A stretch of 64,000 nt of DNA from Sanderia malayensis (Eukaryota; Cnidaria; Scyphozoa; Semaeostomeae; Pelagiidae). The position numbers and the translations under genes are program-made. Numbering within the stretch: the first letter of the stretch is position 1; each line of letters starts with the position of its first letter. The notes under the pieces were generated by a model. It ran no database searches. It was not told where the DNA came from and saw nothing but the letters and a program-made list of their open reading frames with translations. Where the stretch lies: contig RQOL01000699.1 in the NCBI GenBank assembly GCA_013076295.1, positions 930,001-994,000 of the forward strand, written 5' to 3'. This document shows positions 58,901-64,000 of the stretch, in pieces.

Positions 58901-61900
58901 AGCTTGTTCCTCTGTGAATAGATAATGGGTCAATTAGAAAAGCTCCATCGTAGGGCATAGAGCAAGGTCCTGCGCAGAGAATTAGCTATCGGGAACCATT
59001 TGTTGTGGGCAACTCTTCACAAAATTTCAAGTCTCAGAGGGTTATCCGATAAATATGTAAAACAGGGCCAGAATTAAGAATAGTATACGGAGGTTAATAC
59101 AAGATTAATTTGCATCGAATTTAATACTAACCGTGTGTGAAGTGAATGTTTTGATTGGCTTCTCCAAACCAACCTTGCACACTGATATCGTTTTGTCGGT
59201 CGAGCATGTCGCAAATGTAGAATTATTTTGCCAATCCACATCGACAACTGGTCCTGGAAAGAAAACATTGACAATGAATCAACCCATTAGTAGAAAGAAG
59301 ATGTGGAACATAAATCAATCAATTAACAAAGAGAGAAAGAGAAAGAAAGAGGGAGAGAGAGACAGAGAGAGAGACAGTAGAAGAACATGAGAGGTAGTAG
59401 ACGGGCATGAGAGAGAGTAGAAGAACATGAGAGACAGTAGAAGAACACGAGAGACAGTAGAAGAACATGAGAGGCAGTAGAAGAGCATGAGAGGCAGTAG
59501 AAGAGCATAAGAGGCAGTAGAAGAACATGAGAGGCAGTAAAAGAGCATGAGAGAGAGTAGAAGAACATGAGAGGCAGTAGAAGAACATGAGAGGTAGTAG
59601 ACGGGCATGAGAGAGAGTAGAAGAACATGAAAGGCAGTAGACGGGCATGAGAGAGAGTAGAAGAACATGAGAGGCAGTAGACGGGCATGAGAGAGAGTAG
59701 AAGAACATGAGAGGCAGTAGACGGGCATGAGAGAGAGTAGAAGAACATGAGAGGCAGTAGAAGAGCATAAGAGGCAGTAGAAGAACATGAGAGGCAGTAA
59801 AAGAGCATGAGAGAGAGTAGAAGAACATGAGAGGCAGTAGAAGAACATGAGAGGTAGTAGACGGGCATAAGAGAGAGTAGAAGAACATGAAAGGCAGTAG
59901 ACGGGCATGAAAGAGAGTAGAAGAACATGAGAGGCAGTAGACGGGCATGAGAGAGAGTAGAAGAACATGAGAGGCAGTAGAAGAACACGAGAGACAGTAG
60001 AAGAACATGAGAGGCAGTAGAAGAGCATGAGAGGCAGTAGAAGAGCATAAGAGGCAGTAGAAGAACACGAGAGGCAGTAAAAGAGCATGAGAGAGAGTAG
60101 AAGAACATGAGAGGCAGTAGAAGAACATGAGAGGTAGTAGACGGGCATGAGAGAGAGTAGAAGAACATGAGAGGCAGTAGACGGGCATGAGAGAGAGTAG
60201 AAGAACATGAGAGGCAGTAGACGGGCATGAGAGAGAGTAGAAGAACATGAGAGGCAGTAGACGGGCATGAGAGAGAGAGTAGAAGAACATGAGAGGCAGT
60301 AGACGGGCATGAGAGAGAGTAGAAGAACATGAGAGGCAGTAGAAGAACACGAGAGACAGTAGAAGAACATGAGAGGCAGTAGAAGAGCATGAGAGGCAGT
60401 AGAAGAGCATAAGAGGCAGTAGAAGAACATGAGAGGCAGTAAAAGAGCATGAGAGAGAGTAGAAGAACATGAGAGGCAGTAGAAGAACATGAGAGGCAGC
60501 AGACGGGCATGAGAGAGGGTAGAAGAACATGAGAGGCAGTAGACGGGCATGAGAGAGAGTAGAAGAACATGAGAGGCAGTAGACGGGCATGAGAGAGAGT
60601 AGAAGAACATGAGAGGCAGTAGAAGAACACGAGAGACAGTAGAAGAACATGAGAGGCAGTAAAAGAGCATGAGAGGCAGTAGAAGAGCATAAGAGGCAGT
60701 AGAACAACATGAGAAGCAGTAGAAGAGCATAAGAGGCAGTAAAAAGAGTGGAAAGTCAATCAATTACTCAAGAGGAGGAGTGGAATATCAATAAACCAAT
60801 CAACAGAGGACACGTTCTATTGCAGCGCGAGCTCGACGAGCTGAATATTGGCATTGACAAATCGAATCAGAATGGAATGTAGGCGAGTTACCTTGGTGAT
60901 GTTCGAAGGATTGTTTGATCTCCCAGGAGGCTGTATCCCAAACGAGGCATTTCTTAAAAGAAAAGCAAAAAAAAAATTAGACACGATGAGAAAAACATAC
61001 AGAAAGAAATTACAATTGCGAATTTGAGATGATTAATATAAGAATACCTTATCCAGACTGGCACTGAGAAGATGCGTCCCTTTCTTGTTCCATTTTAATG
61101 CAAATATGAGTCCCGTATGCGCTGGTAGTACGGCGATTTGTTGTCCTGCAACAAAATGCATTCTGAATCCATATATACTGAAAGTCATAATTGAAAGGTC
61201 GATTCAAATAAACGTGAAAATATCCGATATCCTTAATCTGGAAACAAATTAAAAATCCACAGAGAAGCATAACAAGATTTTCGTCTGAAACTATGAAGTA
61301 AATCCAGCCTAAGCTATAGCAATGTTGAGCAAGAGTTAGATTAAGCCTAATGTTGAGCAAGATTTAGATTAAACTTAACATTGAGAAAGAGTTAGACTAA
61401 ACCTAATGTTGAGCAAGAGTTAGATTACACCTAATGTTGAGCAAGAGTTAGATTAAACTTAATATTGAGAAAGAGTTAGACTAAACCTAATGTTGAGCAA
61501 GAGTTAGACTAAATTCATGGATGCATACAGAGGCAACAGAGTACAATATATAGAATCAACAACATATTACGATAGTCAAAAGGATTTGCTACAACAACCA
61601 ACCTTCAGTATTCCAAATTCGAGTGATACTATCGATAGCGGCACTGGCCAAAAGTGTGCCATTTGACTGAAAAGAAAATTAAATGTGTTAAGAAAAGAGA
61701 AATTAGGCATCCCTATTAAGCCTCAAGTGGCTTATAAAAGCTCTATTAAGCCCCGAGGTTCCAAAGAGGGGACTAAAAGGGGGGGGGCTCAGAATCTCAT
61801 TTTTCAAAAGTCCTTAATAGAGGGGGTAACCTAATAAACCTTTTATAGAAAATTGGATCTTGTAAGGTCTACTTCATGATTTCAAGGGCAATGGTGGTTA

Positions 61901-63948
61901 ATAGCATGTGTAATCTTTTAAACTTGGAACATTGATACTTTAAAATAGTCAGTTAACCATGGAGCATTGACAGAACCTAAGATTGAAAAGGTGGGAGGGA
62001 GTATAAGATTCTTACATTCCATTCGAGAGTGGTGACATCTTTGGTGACTGCTTCTATGTGCGAATTGGCTAAATGGTGATCTAATACAACCGATTTGATT
62101 TGCTTTCCCTCCATTTCTTCTGACCCAAAATACCATAACCTGGCAGTACCATCAGCAGCACTGAAAAGAAATATCATCATAACTATCAATAAGGCTGAAA
62201 CGAATTGAAAAATCCACTGCTGGAGCATACAGCAACAAAGAACAAAAGCACAACCCGTAAACACAATCCACTGCATAGCTCAATACTTGATGGAAATCAT
62301 TACTTCATCACATCAAGAGTTCATTAAACTGAGAAAATGTTGCATATTGGAGCCTCCATATAACAAACAACTATGGTGTCAATGATCTTGTTTGTTGCAG
62401 AGAAATGTCCATTGTATAGAGGTTGCTTTTTAAAGAGATGAAAAATTAAAAAAAAACTCTAAACAATGTGTCCGTTAATAGAGGTTCCACTGAATCATGA
62501 AACATGTTAAGTACAAAATACAAGATGTTAAGTTGATTATTCAAAGAAGTTTGTCATGTGTTAAAGCTTCTCAAATTAAAATTCCAATACAGGTTACTTC
62601 CAACTCACCCAGTAGCTAGTATCTTTGAAGACGGATTCCAAACACAACTGAATACTTCACTCTCATGGCCTTGTAGCCAAGTACAATTGAATACCTGGGT
62701 GTTGTCGTCTGATGTGTCCATACTTGGTAATGATAATTCCCTCACTGAATTTGAATTCTGCACGGCTGATCGAAGGATGTTTGCAGCTCTGGCTGCTAAG
62801 GCTTCTGGGATTACTGCATCAATTAGAGGAATGGGCTCCAGATTATCCAGATCATCAATTAGTGAGCCATCCTGGAAAAGAGCACAAAAATCTAAGTTCC
62901 CAGTTTCTATCAAATATCTTTGATTCAAGATTTAACCAAACAACTTCACAAAAAATTGACATATTGCTGTGGTATTAAACAGTTTAAACAAATCTAAATT
63001 ATGTGCATTGACATATCCTGCTAATGACCGTAATGCTTTGATTAAACACCCAGGGCATTTATTAATTTTTTTATATTTTAGGGGGGCTTCTATTTGAGGG
63101 GGGCATTTAAAAGAGGGTGTTTATTAATAACCATCCAATGATGATCGCACTTAGGTGAGTATTATTGCAAATTTATGAAATAAAAAAGTCTATCAAAGCT
63201 GCATAAGGGCAGCAGTGCTATGTGCTAATGAGATGTGGTGTCTAAAAGAAAATCAACTGGCAATCCTGAAATGTATACACAGAGAGCAATAATAAGAGTG
63301 TGTGCAGAGCAAAATTGATGGAAATAAGAAACTTGTGTGTCCTGCTGAAAAGACAGAGAAAACAATAAAGAATCTAGAAAAGGTCAATTATTTGAGGTGG
63401 CTTAGAAATATGCTGAGAAAAGAGGAAGATGAGGAATTCAAAGGACGCTAAAGTTTAATGTGGAGGACAATGAGGGAAGGGGCTGTGTGAGAAAAAATGG
63501 AAAGTCAAGGGGGGTATGAAATGTGTTAGATATAGAAAATCAAGCAAATTCTTTAATTTGCTTGATTTTCTATATCTAACATCGAGACTGAATCTGAAAG
63601 GAGAGCCCAGCCACCCTTATCAATAAGAATCCCACTGGATAAACACTGAATGATAATGATTACATTACAAGATGAATGCACCTAGTTTATTCTTTTTATT
63701 CACCTCTTAAAGCGCAATTGCCGATCAAATTTGTGCAAAGGCTTTATTATGGCGTGCACAGATAAAAGAATTGTAGTTAGAGAGTTGTGCAGAATAGCTT
63801 ACATCATGGATGCATAACTCTGCTTCAATATACTGAACACCCTTTTGCATGATATTGATCAGTGCCCCTGGGGGAACAATTGATCCGTTCACATTTGAAT
63901 CATTGATGTGACTCTCTACACCAAATGCAAATGCAGAATGCTTGTAAC
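55934..63948 (-). CDS. TBL1XR1: TBL1X/TBL1XR1 homologue (NCoR/SMRT corepressor WD40 protein; 5' partial)
   Basis: Exons (+ coordinates, right to left): 63948-63803, 62871-62609, 62160-62016, 61666-61603, 61145-61048, 60952-60892, 59253-59132, 58655-58581, 58184-58078, 57386-57221, 56746-56645, 55975-55934 (stop TGA); 462 residues visible. The first visible exon holds the second half of the LisH motif ([13 protein letters not shown]) and [10 protein letters not shown]. The ATG exon, about 20 residues, is off-window. [10 protein letters not shown] follows, then the WD40 propeller: [61 protein letters not shown]. The vertebrate Ala/Gln linker is replaced by a shorter Asn/Ser-rich one. TBL1 proteins bind hypoacetylated histones and bridge NCoR/HDAC3. 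TBL1X versus TBL1XR1 cannot be separated here. Confidence 0.94.
56165..56575. repeat. 40-bp (2 x 20) minisatellite in last TBL1 intron
   Basis: Unit AGAGGTAGATGAAAGGCAGT + AGAACAATATGAGAGGTAGT, about ten copies. It ends about 190 bases upstream (in the sense direction) of the final acceptor at 55975. Confidence 0.95.
57590..57722. mobile_element. MITE copy truncated by a second copy
   Basis: Starts CAGTAAAAACCCGCATAGAAGAACC. Its right inverted repeat is cut at GGTTTGTTATA, where the copy at 57723 begins, so the second copy appears to have inserted into a TA of the first. Confidence 0.7.
57723..57871. mobile_element. MITE copy, 149 bp
   Basis: Starts CAGTAAACACCCGTATATAAGAACC and ends GGTTCTTATATGCGGGTGTTTACAG, then TA. 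TA also precedes it. It lies in the TBL1 intron between exons 58184-58078 and 57386-57221. Confidence 0.8.
58250..58390. repeat. 20-bp minisatellite (small array) in TBL1 intron
   Basis: Six or seven copies of AGAAGAACATGAGAGACAGT and variants, ending about 65 bases from the acceptor of exon 58184-58078. Confidence 0.92.
59358..60760. repeat. 20-bp minisatellite, about 70 copies, in TBL1 intron
   Basis: Unit AGAAGAACATGAGAGGCAGT with variants AGACGGGCATGAGAGAGAGT and AGAAGAGCATAAGAGGCAGT. The period stays exact for over 850 bases until a 2-base insertion near 60270. Larger blocks of several units recur (for example 59760-59880 against 59460-59600). Because the unit is not a multiple of three and lacks stops, all three - strand frames stay open for more than 460 codons; these are not genes. 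Confidence 0.97.
61319..61513. repeat. 28-bp tandem repeat, seven copies, in TBL1 intron
   Basis: Unit AATGTTGAGCAAGAGTTAGATTAAACCT, between exons 61666-61603 and 61145-61048. Confidence 0.93.
63524..63581. repeat. Perfect 27-bp inverted repeat, 4-base loop
   Basis: Arms 63524-63550 and 63555-63581 are exact complements around CTTT, in the TBL1 intron between exons 63948-63803 and 62871-62609. Confidence 0.95.
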
Positions 63949-64000
63949 CTGAAATTGCAAAAACAAAATGTATTTTCACGCATAGAAATAGGAAGAATTA

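Noticed and set aside
59315..60763. Three long minus-strand open frames (about 460-480 codons each) of Leu/Ser/Tyr/Cys-rich repeats
   Set aside because: They are the same 20-bp minisatellite read in three frames; the sequence is intronic in TBL1 and has no stop in any frame by virtue of its unit.
1..64000. Bacterial origin suggested by the YbaY-like domain
   Set aside because: That gene has many GT-AG introns and metazoan VWC modules, so it is a nuclear animal gene, not contamination.

Overview
The window is nuclear DNA from an animal. It is AT-rich and holds closely spaced protein genes built from many short exons (mostly 40-380 bases) with GT-AG introns. Nine protein-coding genes can be read: seven on the + strand (1-41.6 kb) and two on the - strand (46.7-64 kb). 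Domain content is metazoan: a class A receptor, a laminin-G/EGF membrane protein, a three-CH filamin, VWC-rich secreted proteins, RBBP5 and TBL1. Compact genes, high intron density, and a gene carrying a domain I otherwise associate with bacterial lipoproteins make me lean to an early-branching animal such as a sponge or cnidarian. That placement is inference, not something the sequence proves.

Layout, left to right. (1) <206-7886 +: a secreted modular protein with three YbaY/YscW-like domains, proline-rich linkers, three VWC domains and two short cysteine modules; its 5' end is off-window. (2) 8434-9536 +: TRAPPC1. (3) 9750-10599 +: profilin. (4) 11694-12521 +: an intronless rhodopsin-type GPCR. 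(5) 14920-27302 +: a 36-exon protein of about 1085 residues joining two calponin-homology (CH) like domains to a long ankyrin array, with no named counterpart that I know. (6) 28028-34403 +: RBBP5. (7) 37832-41634 +: a small neurexin-like protein (LamG-EGF-LamG-TM). (8) 54300-46662 -: a jitterbug-type filamin (three CH domains, eight filamin repeats). (9) >63948-55934 -: TBL1X/TBL1XR1, lacking only the extreme N-terminus.

Functional themes: profilin, filamin and probably the CH-ankyrin protein belong to the actin cytoskeleton; RBBP5 (COMPASS/MLL H3K4 methyltransferase core) and TBL1 (NCoR/SMRT corepressor) are chromatin WD40 proteins; TRAPPC1 acts in ER-Golgi tethering. The genes are not an operon and need not work together.

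The non-coding DNA is rich in structure: a tRNA-derived SINE, a short hAT-like element with a perfect 8-bp target duplication, a TA-flanked MITE family, a 1.5-kb inverted repeat folding around an 18-bp minisatellite, one 20-bp minisatellite family in three introns of TBL1, and tandem repeats that have duplicated a 3' splice site (RBBP5) and a 5' splice site (CH-ankyrin gene). All exon boundaries were chosen by hand from splice motifs, reading-frame phase and family similarity; no alignment or expression data were available.
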